A DNA stretch of 36,718 nt from Mesotaenium endlicherianum (taxonomy: Eukaryota; Streptophyta; Zygnematophyceae; Zygnematales; Mesotaeniaceae): contig WELA01005583.1 in assembly GCA_009602735.1 (NCBI GenBank), forward strand, positions 6,783 to 43,500, read 5' to 3'. The notes beneath the pieces were generated by a model. The model was given only the letters and a program-made list of their open reading frames with translations. It had not been told where the DNA came from and made no database searches. The position numbers and the translations under genes were made by a program. Positions 21,460 to 31,130 of this stretch are shown one piece after another. Numbering within the stretch: the stretch's first letter is position 1; every line of letters starts with the position of its first letter.

Positions 21460-22213
21460 AAAAAGCGACGTCTCGGCGCGTCAAGTCAGGTCTTACACAT
21501 GTGGAGCAAACTAGTCAACAGTTTCAAGTCAGATGCCACACATGTGAAGAGGACTAGTCAAAGGCGCCAAGTCAGGTGCTACACATGTAAGGTAGACTAG
21601 GCAAGGTCGTAGGTGGTGTGACCTTATTGGCTAGCCTACTCCTTAATGATAAAGAAAATTGTACAAGTTGGCCCAGAATCTGCCACGAATTCAAAAATTC
21701 ATAGCGGCCACAGAACTGCTCCAAATCTGAAAATTCGAGTGCCAGACGGACCGCGTCGGAGAACTCTACCGGGTCACCAAATTTGAGAGCATTCTCATTT
21801 CTGGAGTGTCGTTGAGAGCTGAGAGAGTAGGCACTCCTCCAAATCTGTGCAGAAACTTCTGAAAATCATAAGTCCTTCTATACTTCTCCAAATTCTGCAA
21901 ACTAAGTCTCAAACTGGGCGCTGTAAGATGTTCTACCAGAGTCTTGAGTTTCAGAGCATTCCAAGTTCAGGGGAAGGCACAATGTCAGAAGGCATATTCT
22001 GCCCTAACAATGCCAGCAGCCTGACCCCCTTCTACTTAGAGCATCATATCTCTCTCACCAGTGCTCCAAATTGAGCAAACTTGGACTCTAAATGACCGGC
22101 TACTCATGGACTACAGCCAGGTAAATTTTCAGAATTTATTATGCAGAGACCTATTACCAGTAGCAGTTTTAGTTTTCTGTCCAGAAACTGCGAGAAGAGA
22201 AGAGTGTCTAATG
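21460..22213 (-). other. Non-coding 3' region of element C
   Basis: About 750 bp between the pol stop and the purine tract have no open frame worth naming on the minus strand. A short GTCAGGTGCTACACATGT-like word is repeated three times between 21484 and 21590 (spacing about 50 bases). It is probably the 3' untranslated part of the element. Confidence 0.65.
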
Positions 22214-25200
22214 TCAATTTTTCCTCTTTCTTGTTCTTGCAGGCTGCCTCCAAGGGGTCTTCTGCTGCTTCTTGATGGTGGCAGGCTGCCTCCCTGAAGT
22301 CTTCGGGCTTCTAGTAGAGAGACTTGGGGCTGGTCCAAGATGGGGGTTGGCGGCATGGAAGCGCTTCAACTTTCTCTGAACTTTGTCAAGGTAGTGCGCC
22401 GCCACCCAACTATTCTCCGAATCTGGATATCCTTTCCACTTGATCAAGTATTGCTGCTGTCTCCTGAAATTTCTCATAGCCACTATGTCTTCCACTTCGT
22501 ACTCCAAATGATCATCCACTATTGTTGGGGCTGGTGGGGTTGTCACACGTCCTGGGAACTTGTTGTCGGGTTGCACATATGGCTTGAAGAGGGAAGCGTG
22601 GAATACGGGGTCGATGTGCATAGTCTGGGGAAGTTCTAGCTTGAAAGCAACGGGGTTGACTTGCTGGATAATCTTGAAGGGTCCCAAATACTTGGGAGAG
22701 AACTTGCTGCCGGCAGGCCTGTTGTTCAGGGAAATGTTCTTGGATGATAGTAACACGTTGTCACCCACTCTGTACGTAATTTCTCTTCTGGATCTGTTCG
22801 CCACTCTTGCTTGAGCATCTTGCGCGTGTTGTAGAGCTTTCTTCGCTGCTGTAAGGGCTGCTTCTAATGTCTCCATAAAATCTGTGGCTGCAGGTACTTC
22901 ATCATGGCCAGCCGTGAAGCTCAGTGGCGTGGTCGGATGGAAGCCATAGTTGAGGAAGAATGGGGACTCTTGGGTAGAGGCCTGCGTAGTGTTGTTGTAG
23001 GCAAACTCGAGGGGGGTCAAGTACATGTCCCAGTCTTGCTCGAGGGTAGACACGTAGGCCTTTAGAGAGGTCTTTAGGGTACGATTCATACGCTCGGTTT
23101 GCCCATCTGATTGTGGGTGGTAGGCAGTAGACATATCCAGCGATGTACCCAAGTTCTTGAAGAGATTTTTCCAGAAATGGCTTGTGAATCTTGGATCTCT
23201 ATCTGACACAATTCTTGATGGTAGTCCATGGAGTCGGAAGATGTTGTCAAAGATGAGTCTTGCAAGTTGTGGTGCTGTAGCCTTAGTCGTCGTGGGAATA
23301 AAATGAGCCATCTTGGTAAGTCTGTCCACCACCGTGAGTATTGCATTATGGCCTCGAGGTGTCACGGGCAAGTCCACGATAAGGTCCATTGAGATGTCCG
23401 TCCATTGTCTTTCGGGGATTGGTAGTGGTTGGAGGAGTCCTCCCGCCTTTTGCGATGATGGCTTGATTCTTTGGCATGTGTCACAGCTCCTGCAGTACTC
23501 CTTGACTTGCTTAGACATGCCTGGCCAACAATAAGTCCTAGCTAGAACGCCCGTGGTCCTTAGGATTCCAAAGTGTCCTCCAAGAGGGTTGTCGTGTGCT
23601 TCTCGTAGAAGCAAGAGCCGGAGGTCTAAGTCATTAGGAACACATCTCTGGCCCGTATCTTGCCTCACCCAATAATTGCCTTCTTGCTTCTTGCATGGGT
23701 CCAAGGCTGCTTCTCCGTTCTTGTAGTAAGGGTCTCTTTCATAGGCGGCTGAAAATCGAGCTTCCAGATCTGTCTTCAGGGATACCATCACTGCATTTAA
23801 TTGCAGTCTTGAGAGGGGGTCAGCCGGGTTTGTCTTGCCGGGCTGGTACTGAATCGTGATGTTGTATTGTTGCAAGTATCCGCTCCATCTTGCTTGTCTC
23901 CTTGAGAGATACGGCTGCGTCTGGAGGTGCTTTAACGCCTCGTGGTCCGTGGTGACCAGTACTTTGCGTCCTTCAACGTAGCAGCGCCAAACCTTCAAGG
24001 CATGTACAATCGCCAATGCCTCTCGCTCCGTGGTTGTATAATTTTGCTCGGCTGGATTTAGCTTCCTTGACTCGTAGGCGATGGGCTGCAGTCCCTTGCC
24101 TTGGTCTTGAAGCAGGATTGCTCCTATTGCCTAGGAAGATGCATCGGTGATGACGTGGAAGGGCCAATCTGGGTTTGGACTTGGGAGTGTGAGCACCGGG
24201 GATGTGATCAATCTTCGCTTTAACTCTTGAAATGCCTCTTCCTCTTTCTCTGTCCATGTATATAACCTGTCCTTCTTGAGTACATCTGTCAGGGGGGCTG
24301 CTATGTGCGAGAAGCCTTGGATGAATCTCCTGTACCAATTGGCAAATCCCAAGAATGACTGGAGTTCTTTCTTGGTCGTGGGGGTTGGCCATTCCTCCAC
24401 CACCGTGGTCTTCTTGGGGTCCATCTTGATGCCATCAGCAGTCACGTGGAGACCTAGGAACTCCACTTCTTGTTTGGCAAACTCGCACTTTGACTCCTTC
24501 GCAAATAGCTTGTTTTGCTTCAATACTTCAAGGACTTCTTTCAAGTGTCTCGCATGCTCTTCAAGGGTCTTGCTGTAGATAAGGATGTCATCGATGAATA
24601 CCACCACAAATCTGTCCAACATGGGCTGAAATATGGTGTTCATCATAGTCATGAAAGTTGCTGGCGCGTTGGTGAGTCCAAATGGCAGGACCATGAACTC
24701 AAAATGTCCATATCTTGTCCTGAATGCCGTCTTCTCTATGTCCGGTTCTGCGATGCGAATCTGGTGGTAGCCACTCCGTAAGTCAATCTTCGTGAAGTAC
24801 TTGGCTCCAACCAGCCGGTCCATGAGCTCATCCATGCGCGGCAGCGGGTATCGATTCTTGATGGTGATCTTGTTGAGGGCGCGATAGTCCACACACATCC
24901 TCAAGGTACCATCTTTCTTCTTGACAAATAGCACCGGGGCTCCAAATGGCGACTTGCTAGGTCGAATGAAGCCATGCTCCAGTAGCTCCTTGATTTGCTT
25001 CTTGACTTCGTCTAGCTCCGTGTATGACATTTTGAACGTAGGCCGAGAGATGGGCTTACTTCCGGGCTCCAACTCTATCTTGTGGTCTACGAATCTTTTG
25101 GGGGGTAGGCCCTTGGGCAATTCCGGGGAGAACACTTCTTTGTAGTCCTCTAAGACTTCTTGTATCTCCTTGGGAACGGGGCTGCCTTCTTGACTCTCGA

Positions 25201-25879
25201 TGTCTTTCTTGATGTCTTTTGGCGTGATCAAGGCCAAAAGAAGCTCGTGTCCCTTCCTCACAAGTCTCTTGAGTTGGAGGGCGGACAATAGTATCTTGTG
25301 TGCCGGCTTCTCGATGTCTTGGGTCTGGATATTCTGGATTGCGCGCAAAATACAGATTCTTGAAGTGATGACATTCTTGATCTTGATAGTTACGGTCCTC
25401 CAATCAACTTGGGGGTTGTGCTTGGTCAACCAAGGCGTCCCTAGGATGACGTCGTACTTGCCCAATTGCATGGGGGAGAACACTACTCTATCCTTGAAGG
25501 ACTTGATAGAGAGTGCCAAGGGGTACGTCTTCTTGGAAGAAGTAGTATAGGAGAATCCATCGGGCATCATAATCTCCTCGTCGTGGTCAAGAGTTCGCAT
25601 AGTAATACCGTGCTTGGTGGCAAAATCTGCAGCAATGAAGTTGCCTTGAGCTCCGCTATCCACCAAGATGTGGACCTTCTCTCCTCCAAGGTAACCTCTC
25701 AAACTCATTGGGGCTGGAACGTCGTCTTCAACGGGGGTCTCCACCTCACTTGGCGTGTTGCCTTCTCGTGAAGTGGGTCTTGGGGTGGTAGGCTCCTGGC
25801 CTACCGGCGCTGTCCGTTTTTTGACAACTTTTTGGGGCATGAAAGTGCACGATGGCCCTTTTCCTTGCAATAAAAGCAT
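22214..25879 (-). pseudogene. Pol of element C: protease, RT, RNase H, integrase, chromodomain, one TAG
   Basis: One frame of 1,221 codons is interrupted only by TAG at 24131-24133. Residue positions of the first part: protease VDSGAQ with Asp74; RT with DYRALN (331-336), [11 protein letters not shown] (Asp365) and FIDD (430-431); RNase H starting at TDASS just before the TAG. In the second part, counted from its Met at 24016: TDHEAL (Asp24), zinc domain HDNPLGGH and CDTC, catalytic Asp211, Asp272 and Glu308, KYLGPF (GPY/F), and a chromodomain at about 505-553 with YLIKWKGYPDS. All catalytic residues are kept, so the stop is the only visible defect, in the RNase H domain. Pol overlaps the end of gag in the -1 frame. 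The first ATG at 25879 is not needed if frameshifting is used. Confidence 0.95.
25787..25822 (-). promoter_or_regulatory. Probable -1 ribosomal frameshift signal between gag and pol of element C
   Basis: In the gag frame the minus strand reads TCA AAA AAC, giving the slippery heptamer A AAA AAC (25816-25822), a classic X XXY YYZ site. Ten bases later comes a perfect 7-bp hairpin, GGTAGGC-CAGGA-GCCTACC (25787-25805), which contains the gag stop TAG. Slipping back one base places ribosomes exactly in the open pol frame. Position, frame and structure all agree, but activity is inferred. Confidence 0.75.
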
Positions 25880-27081
25880 AGTCCAGCCGTCATGAGAGCT
25901 TCTTTTTCAGCCGGGGAGAGTCTTGCTTTCACTCCTTGCTGGTTTCTTGCATCATAAGTGTCATTGGAGGGTCTTCCACTCTTCCGGGCAGCCGCGGGGT
26001 CCCTTTTAATAACTCCGATTTCCATGGGTGTGGGTCCAGATTCGGATGTGGAAGGGGCTGCGTACACCCGCGTCGTCGGTACCCGTGAAGATGAAGGCAC
26101 GGAGTGCTTGAAATCCAAGGTATCCACCTTTTGGGCCACTTCAATGATCTTTGAGAAGTCCGTCAAGTCGCGTAACTCCACTTCCTTTGCCACCTTGGGT
26201 TTGAGGCCAAAGATGTAGCGGTCAATCTTCTCCTCGAGAGACATGTTGGGGATCTCAAGAGTGAGGGCGTGAAATCTGGATGTATACTCTTGAACGGACG
26301 TCGTTTGCTTGAGATGGTGGAGCTTTCCTCGGGCAATCTTCTCCGCATTGATGGGCATGAATTGCTTCTTGAGGGCCTCACGAAAATCTGCCCATCTTGC
26401 ATATGATGGTGGGGGCTCTTGGCCGAGCATGGGGTGCGCCATAGCTTGATATATAGCCGCTTGATAGTTACGCCACCATGATGTTGCTGCTCCTCTAAGT
26501 AAGGTAACGGCAAAGGGAACGTAGTCCTCCTCGGGTACTTCAAGGAATGCGAGGTACGTCTCCACTTGGTAGAGCCATAAATTCAGGTTGGCACCTTTCC
26601 CGGGGTTGAAAGTGTCGGGTTTGCCGGGCTTGATGAGTTTCCTTGCTCTCGTTGGCTCTTGTGGAGGCGCTTGAGCCGGGGCTGGATTTTGAGCATTGCT
26701 CGCAATAGGGGCAACCATGGCAGCCATAGCTTCTCTTGACGCTTGCACGGTTGCTTCATAGGTGGCCAAGCCCACTTGGTTGTGGACGGTCATTAGGAAG
26801 GCTGCCCACTCATTTGCGGGAACTCCTTGTGGTGGGGTCAACTTTGCTATAGCGGCTGCCACGGGATTTGACGGTGCTCCTCCTTGTGGTGCTTCTTGTT
26901 GTTGGAGATTTCCTTGAGTAGGCTCTCCCATCGACGCTGGAGGAGGGTGTGCTCCTCCTTGTGGTGCTTCTTGTTGTTGCAGATTTTCTTGAGTGGGCTC
27001 TCCCATCGGCGCTGGAGGAGGGTGTCTTGGAGAGGAAGGGCTTCCTTCGAAAGCTTGCTGTTGGTCTTGAGGATCGGCCAT
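25801..27081 (-). CDS. Gag of element C (intact)
   Basis: An intact 426-codon frame starts at the ATG 38 bases inside the 5' LTR. Its N-terminus is Pro/Gln/Gly-rich with a duplicated 25-residue unit ([16 protein letters not shown]). The middle (about 165-330) is a retrotransposon gag domain with [25 protein letters not shown], and [14 protein letters not shown]. The C-terminal end carries a perfect CCHC zinc knuckle, [14 protein letters not shown] (402-415), for RNA packaging. The stop TAG lies inside the frameshift hairpin. It is the structural particle protein of the element. Confidence 0.95.
   Translation of the reverse strand: MADPQDQQQAFEGSPSSPRHPPPAPMGEPTQENLQQQEAPQGGAHPPPASMGEPTQGNLQQQEAPQGGAPSNPVAAAIAKLTPPQGVPANEWAAFLMTVHNQVGLATYEATVQASREAMAAMVAPIASNAQNPAPAQAPPQEPTRARKLIKPGKPDTFNPGKGANLNLWLYQVETYLAFLEVPEEDYVPFAVTLLRGAATSWWRNYQAAIYQAMAHPMLGQEPPPSYARWADFREALKKQFMPINAEKIARGKLHHLKQTTSVQEYTSRFHALTLEIPNMSLEEKIDRYIFGLKPKVAKEVELRDLTDFSKIIEVAQKVDTLDFKHSVPSSSRVPTTRVYAAPSTSESGPTPMEIGVIKRDPAAARKSGRPSNDTYDARNQQGVKARLSPAEKEALMTAGLCFYCKEKGHRALSCPKKLSKNGQRR
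26876..27025 (-). repeat. 75-bp tandem duplication inside gag
   Basis: Units 26876-26950 and 26951-27025 match over 75 bases with a few changes, and both begin GCTCCTCCTTGTGGTGCTTC on the + strand. The length is a multiple of three, so gag stays in frame and gains 25 residues. Confidence 0.93.
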
Positions 27082-27102
27082 CTTCTTGTGCTACCAAAGT
27101 GC

Positions 27103-27117
27103 CTAGCTCCGATACCA
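27103..27117 (-). promoter_or_regulatory. Primer-binding site of element C
   Basis: On the minus strand, one base after the CA that ends the 5' LTR, the sequence is TGGTATCGGAGCTAG. It matches the usual initiator-Met tRNA site TGGTATCAGAGC at 11 of 12 positions. Gag starts only 22 bases further on, so the leader is extremely short. Confidence 0.85.
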
Positions 27118-27118
27118 C

Positions 27119-27621
27119 TGTAGTGAAACAGATAGATAAAGTACTTAGTAAAACAGAATACTTTATCTATTCAAGACAAGGATCTTTGAACACAAGTGGT
27201 AGCTTCTTGAAAGAGAGATGGCTTCTTGAAAGTTAATATATTTCTGGATTTTGGCAAGTACAAGAGTGATTCTGGAATGTCTTTCTATGTTCTAGCTCTT
27301 GTTTATATACTTGCTACATAAGTAATTTCTAGGAAAGTGTATGTTGATGTGTTGGCACCCAACACATCCCAAAACTTGCCACCTCTTTCTAGAATAATGT
27401 ACACATGTCCTTTTGACCTAAAAATGGCACATTTGACTTTTGCCACATGGAGTTCTTCTAGGTCTTTCCTCTAACTTCGAAAATGCCTTGGAAGGTTCAA
27501 AGGACATGAACCAAGTTATTAGAGTACCTATTCACACTTGACTCCACACAATACTACTCCAAATATATTTGAAAACATTAAAATATATGCAAACTAATAT
27601 ATAATAACTCAAATCACTACA
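27119..27621 (-). repeat. 5' LTR of element C, with TATA box
   Basis: 503 bp, TGTAGTG...CACTACA. On the minus strand a TATATAAA box lies at 27302-27309, a likely promoter with transcription starting some 30 bases further on. TTCTAGAA (27387-27394) lies upstream of it, and two TTCTTGAA words (27204-27211, 27223-27230) lie downstream. Confidence 0.95.
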
Positions 27622-28276
27622 GCCGCACTTAACAGCATCCATAATTGCACCAAAAACAGCAGCAGCAGAACACTCAAACAACAGTCCAACAGCAAGAATT
27701 ATAGCCCACAAAAGCACCCATGATTGCACCAAAAATAGCAGCAGCAGAACACCAAAAGAATAAGCCACAAGGGATGCACAGTTGCAGCCAAAAACAACAG
27801 CCAGAGTAGCAAAAATAAGTTCACAACAGTAAGAATAACAGCCCACAACAGCATTCATAATTGCACAAAACACAGCAGCAGCAGAACATCAAAAAAACAA
27901 TCCACAACACCAAGAATACAGCCCACAACAGCATCCATAATTGTACAAAAAACAGCAGCAGCAGAATACTAAAAAAACAGGCCATAACAGGATGCACAAT
28001 TGCAGCCAAAAACAGCAGCTAGAGCAGCAAAAGAAATAGCAAGAATAATAGCCCACAACACCAACCATAATTGCAGAAAGAAAGTGCAGCCAGAAGAGCA
28101 ATGTTAACAGCCCACAACAGCCACAATAATAGGCCACAAATAGCTATAAATGCTGCTATGAACAACAGCCATAACAGCAATAATAACAGCCCCAAAGGGC
28201 CATTAAAAGAGCACATAAAAAACAACAATAATATCAACTATATGAACGTCCATATGAGCCCCGGGTGAGAGCTTAC
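27622..28276. repeat. AGC/ACA-rich tandem repeat, right half of hAT intron
   Basis: A degenerate unit of about 80 bp (anchor GCATCCATAATTGCACCAAAAA, then ACAGCAGCAGCAGAACA) recurs near 27632, 27714, 27853 and 27932. A clean minus-strand splice donor GAG|GTAAGC sits at 28276. The block is the continuation of the repeat at 20280-20931, split by element C. Confidence 0.78.
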
Positions 28277-28560
28277 CTCAAAAAAACGTCCTAACATGAT
28301 GATGCTTGTCAGAAAGCGAGTCTGACACCACATCTTTAATTCCAGAGATGACTCCTTTTGAAAAAGGGCGAGAGGCTTGTGGTGGTTGCGGATGTACACA
28401 ACCACTTCCTTACCTCTGTCGACCAAGTCCTTAATCCAAGCTTCCTTTGCCATGTCTTCTAAGAGAAGATCCACACCGTGAGCGGTGCAGTCGGTCCATG
28501 TGATGTGTGGATGCTCCACCTCAATTAGTTTGCGTGCAAAATAAGCAAATACAAAAATAT
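28277..28560 (-). pseudogene. hAT transposase, middle exon
   Basis: The minus-strand frame reads ARKLIEVEHPHITWTDCTAHG, then a DLLLEDMAKEAWIKDLV segment, RNHHKPLALFQ, and CQTRFLTSIIMLGRFFE. This is the conserved central part found after DUF659 in plant hAT transposases. It ends at the donor GAG|GTAAGC. The acceptor at its start is unclear. No stop lies within it. Confidence 0.88.
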
Positions 28561-28776
28561 GAGCAATAATTATTAGCTACATTTTGCATTGACAAGTTAA
28601 TATTACAAGCACGAGTGTTACAACGAGGACAAGCAATAACATTGTATTACACATAAACAATAAGCGGTAAGCAGTAAACAATTATAAGATATGGTATGTA
28701 GAATGTAACCACATGGCTTAACAAAAACAACATTGTAATGCATGTCAACATGTGCATAAAGGTGAATAAGTTGTAC

Positions 28777-29335
28777 GTTATTTGCAACTTTGCAAAAAGC
28801 TGTTGAATCTGTGCAAATCTGAAGGATATTGTCTTCACCAAGTTTGCCGATTACCTCACAAAACAAAGCAGCAAGGTAGGCAGCAATCTCGTTGTTCACA
28901 ACCTTCAAGAAGACCTCGTCCTCAGGAGAAGCAACCATGAAGTTGATGAGGGGTCTCTTCGTGTGGTCTGTCCACCCATCTGACGTCACCGTGAACTTGT
29001 TGATTCCAGCCCTCTTGAGAAAGTGCGCAACTTGCTTTTTTGTAACAAAACGGTTCTTAAGCGGTCAACCTTTGGAGGCATGTATCCAGGACCAGCCTTC
29101 ACAACAGCTCTAAATGCTTATGTATAAGATAAGCTGTTGGCAACATTGAACGCCAATGCATTGTCATTAAAAAATCTAGCTATGGCTTGGTCAGCAAACT
29201 CTCTATGGGTTACACTGAAAACAGCCTCAAGAGTACTTGGACTCCCACCGTGACTGAATGGATCTGAAGCAATATCATGCTTATCAGCTAAAACATTAGC
29301 CATGGCTTGTTTGTGGCGCAACTCCCTAGTGCGAC
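28777..29335 (-). pseudogene. hAT transposase, DUF659 region
   Basis: From 29335 downward the minus strand reads RRTRELRHKQAMANVLADKH, ARFFNDNALAFNVANS, a TAA, and AGPGYMPPK. After a frame change near 29045 it reads KKQVAHFLKRAG, TSDGWTDHTKRPLINFMVAS and QICTDSTAFCK. These are the hallmarks of the DUF659 domain in hAT transposases. A possible donor (AAC|GTACAA) lies at 28776. The TAA at about 29124 and the frame change disable it. Upstream it is interrupted by the TRIM insertion at 29341. Confidence 0.87.
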
Positions 29336-29340
29336 GCAAC

Positions 29341-29479
29341 TGTTGCAATATGAACGAAAAGGTAACTCGAGGTACTTTGATCGCGCGCCAATTGTTTTCA
29401 TACAATTCAAACCGACACTTCTATCGCTCCACGCAACGTGTCGCACGCGCCGCATCCGGCCACGCGGCGGATCGTTACA
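29341..29479 (-). repeat. TRIM terminal repeat, left copy
   Basis: 139 bp, TGTTGCAATA at the left and GATCGTTACA at the right on the + strand. It shares long blocks such as GGTACTTTGATCGCGCGCCA and GACACTTCTATCGCTCCACG with 29678-29816. On the element's strand it is the 3' LTR. Confidence 0.9.
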
Positions 29480-29677
29480 CTTCTCCCACCTACAAGTGTG
29501 CACGTCTCGGGCACTCATGCTCCGGCACCCGTGAGGGACATTGTTTCGGGATAGTGTTCTTTCTTTGCACAATCCAAAGATCGCCATACGGTTGTACCAT
29601 CGACGAGTTTCGCACCCCGCAAGATTTGAACCCTTGTCTCCTGGACACGGTTGCGTACGTTCGCGCTCCAATACCAA

Positions 29678-29816
29678 TGCAGCGATACAAACAAAAAGGT
29701 AACTTGAGGTACTTTGATCGCGCGCCAAATGTACTTGTACAATTTAAATCGACACTTCTATCGCTCCACGCGACGTGTCGCACGCGCTGCATCTGGCCAC
29801 GCGGCGGATCGTTACA
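29678..29816 (-). repeat. TRIM terminal repeat, right copy
   Basis: 139 bp, equal in length to the left copy with a modest number of substitutions. On the element's strand it is the 5' LTR, adjacent to the primer-binding site. Confidence 0.9.
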
Positions 29817-29821
29817 GCAAC

Positions 29822-30036
29822 TCATCCGTATTCTTCTGCTTGCGGATCTCTTCACATCATCTTCGTGCACGACCTTTGCCATAAGCTCACCGACATCTGG
29901 GTCCACCTTAGAGCATACTGTGATGCCTCGCCCCAAAATCTGAGCCAAGTGCGAGCGGATTCTAGTGCAATTTCCAAACAACTCATTGTCACAAAAAGTG
30001 CACCATACCTTGCCTATTTTAGTAGGTATGGCAGTA
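29822..30036 (-). pseudogene. hAT transposase, BED zinc-finger exon
   Basis: On the minus strand the frame reads KVWCTFCDNELFGNCTRIR, then SHLAQILGRGITVCSKV, the CxxC...H...C pattern of the BED finger that binds DNA at the N-terminus of hAT transposases. About 25 codons later the frame changes by one base (near 29845) into KKNTDELRR, which runs up to the TRIM insertion. The start of the exon is uncertain; no initiating ATG is identified, and more exons may lie upstream beyond the repeat region. Confidence 0.8.
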
Positions 30037-30169
30037 ATATAGTTTCACTCTGACCTTTCACCACTACATAAATGAGATGCAGATTGTTTTCCTGAAAAAA
30101 TAGCATACAAAAAGCAAGAGGAAATAAAGTAAAAGAGATATATGACACCAGGCTGACCCAAGGGCTAAC

Positions 30170-30443
30170 ACTCACAATAGTGACGACAAAAATAGCAGCA
30201 GCAGCAAGCATAGGAAATTGCGAGTCATAGATAGCAGCAGCAGGCATAGCAGGCAACAATAGCAGCAGTATAGATTACAACAGCAGCGGTATAGCAGGCA
30301 ACATCAGACGGCATAGCAGATAGCGAGACATGTGACATAGCAGCAAGCGTAGAAAATAGTGGGCATAGATTAATAACAGTAGACATAGCAGGCACCAGAC
30401 AGCATACCAGGCATAGCAGATAGCCCAAAAAAAAAAAAAAAAN

Positions 30444-30476
<33 letters not shown>

Positions 30477-31130
30477 AGCAGTCATAGCAGGCAGCAGCAG
30501 TAAGCATAGAGATAGAGAGTCAATAAGTAGAAGCAGCAGGCATAGCAAGCAAAAGCAGCAGGCAAATATCACATCACAGCAGACAATTATGCATACACAC
30601 AAGAGACAGGTTGAGTAGCAGTAAAAGACAACCAGCAAACAAGGATATGGACATTGCATACAGTAACTAAGGCACACAGATATCAGAATACGTGACATGA
30701 AGTTGACAAAACAGCAGAATAGAAGAGTAAGTCTGAGCAAAGAAGCCATGTGGATATCACACATAGCACACAGATTGCAAGAAATAGAATAATACCATCA
30801 AGCATGGCAGGCGGCAGCAGCAGGCATAGCAGGGAGCAGCAATAGGCATAGCTATTAGCAGATAGCAAAATAAAAATAAAATCAACAGTGAAAAAGGCAG
30901 GAGCAATAAGCATAAAGATAGAACTCATAAAATAGCATCAACAGGCATAGCAGGGAGCAGTAGCAGGCATAATTATTAACAGATAGCGACATGAAATAAT
31001 AATCAGCAGTCATAGCCAACACCAGCAGTTAGCATAGAAAAAGCAAGTGATAGATTAGCAGCAGCAGGCATAGCAGGCGGCTGCAGCAGGCATAGGAGGG
31101 AGCGGCAACAGGCAAGTATAAGATCACAGC
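30170..31130. repeat. AGC-rich degenerate tandem repeats with poly-A run
   Basis: Variants of AGCAGCAGGCATAGCAGGC and CATAGCAGATAGC fill about 950 bases, like the repeats of the hAT intron but with a different core word. A 48-base A run with one N at 30443 (30427-30474) marks a base-calling or assembly problem. Long minus-strand open frames here, rich in Cys, Leu and Phe, are repeat by-products. Confidence 0.85.

Larger units (their letters stand above)
20932..27621 (-). mobile_element. Element C: nearly intact chromodomain Ty3/gypsy retrotransposon
   Basis: A complete minus-strand element of 6,690 bp has LTRs 27119-27621 (5') and 20932-21444 (3'), identical except for about half a dozen substitutions and one small indel by eye. 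It is flanked by a perfect 5-bp target duplication, GCCGC (20927-20931 and 27622-27626). Between the LTRs lie a primer-binding site, gag, pol in the -1 frame and a purine tract. Only one premature stop is seen. It inserted inside repeat DNA of an intron of the hAT pseudogene, in the same orientation. Confidence 0.97.
29341..29816 (-). mobile_element. TRIM: 476-bp miniature LTR retrotransposon inside the hAT gene
   Basis: Two 139-bp direct repeats (29341-29479 and 29678-29816) bracket a 198-bp interior. Both repeats end TG...CA. The 5-bp flanks are identical, GCAAC at 29336-29340 and at 29817-29821. On the minus strand the interior opens with TTGGTATTGGAGCGCGA (29661-29677), an initiator-Met-like primer site, and closes with the purine tract GTAGGTGGGAGAAG (29480-29493). 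No protein is encoded. These are the defining traits of a terminal-repeat retrotransposon in miniature, which moves with enzymes of larger elements. Removing it and one GCAAC copy restores contiguous transposase coding sequence. Confidence 0.9.

Noticed and set aside
27622..28250. CRISPR-like array of spaced repeats
   Set aside because: The units are degenerate and about 80 bp, spacers are not unique, there are no cas genes, and the setting is eukaryotic.
29560..29690. tRNA-derived SINE, suggested by GGGTTCAAATC (box-B-like) on the minus strand
   Set aside because: No convincing A box or tRNA fold at the right spacing, no 3' tail, and the block is fully explained as the interior of a TRIM with LTRs, primer site, purine tract and target duplication.
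30225..30928. Long minus-strand ORFs rich in Cys, Leu and Phe, resembling membrane proteins
   Set aside because: They are the reverse reading of AGC/ACA simple repeats and a poly-A run. The same happens at 20549-20920 and 27532-28237.
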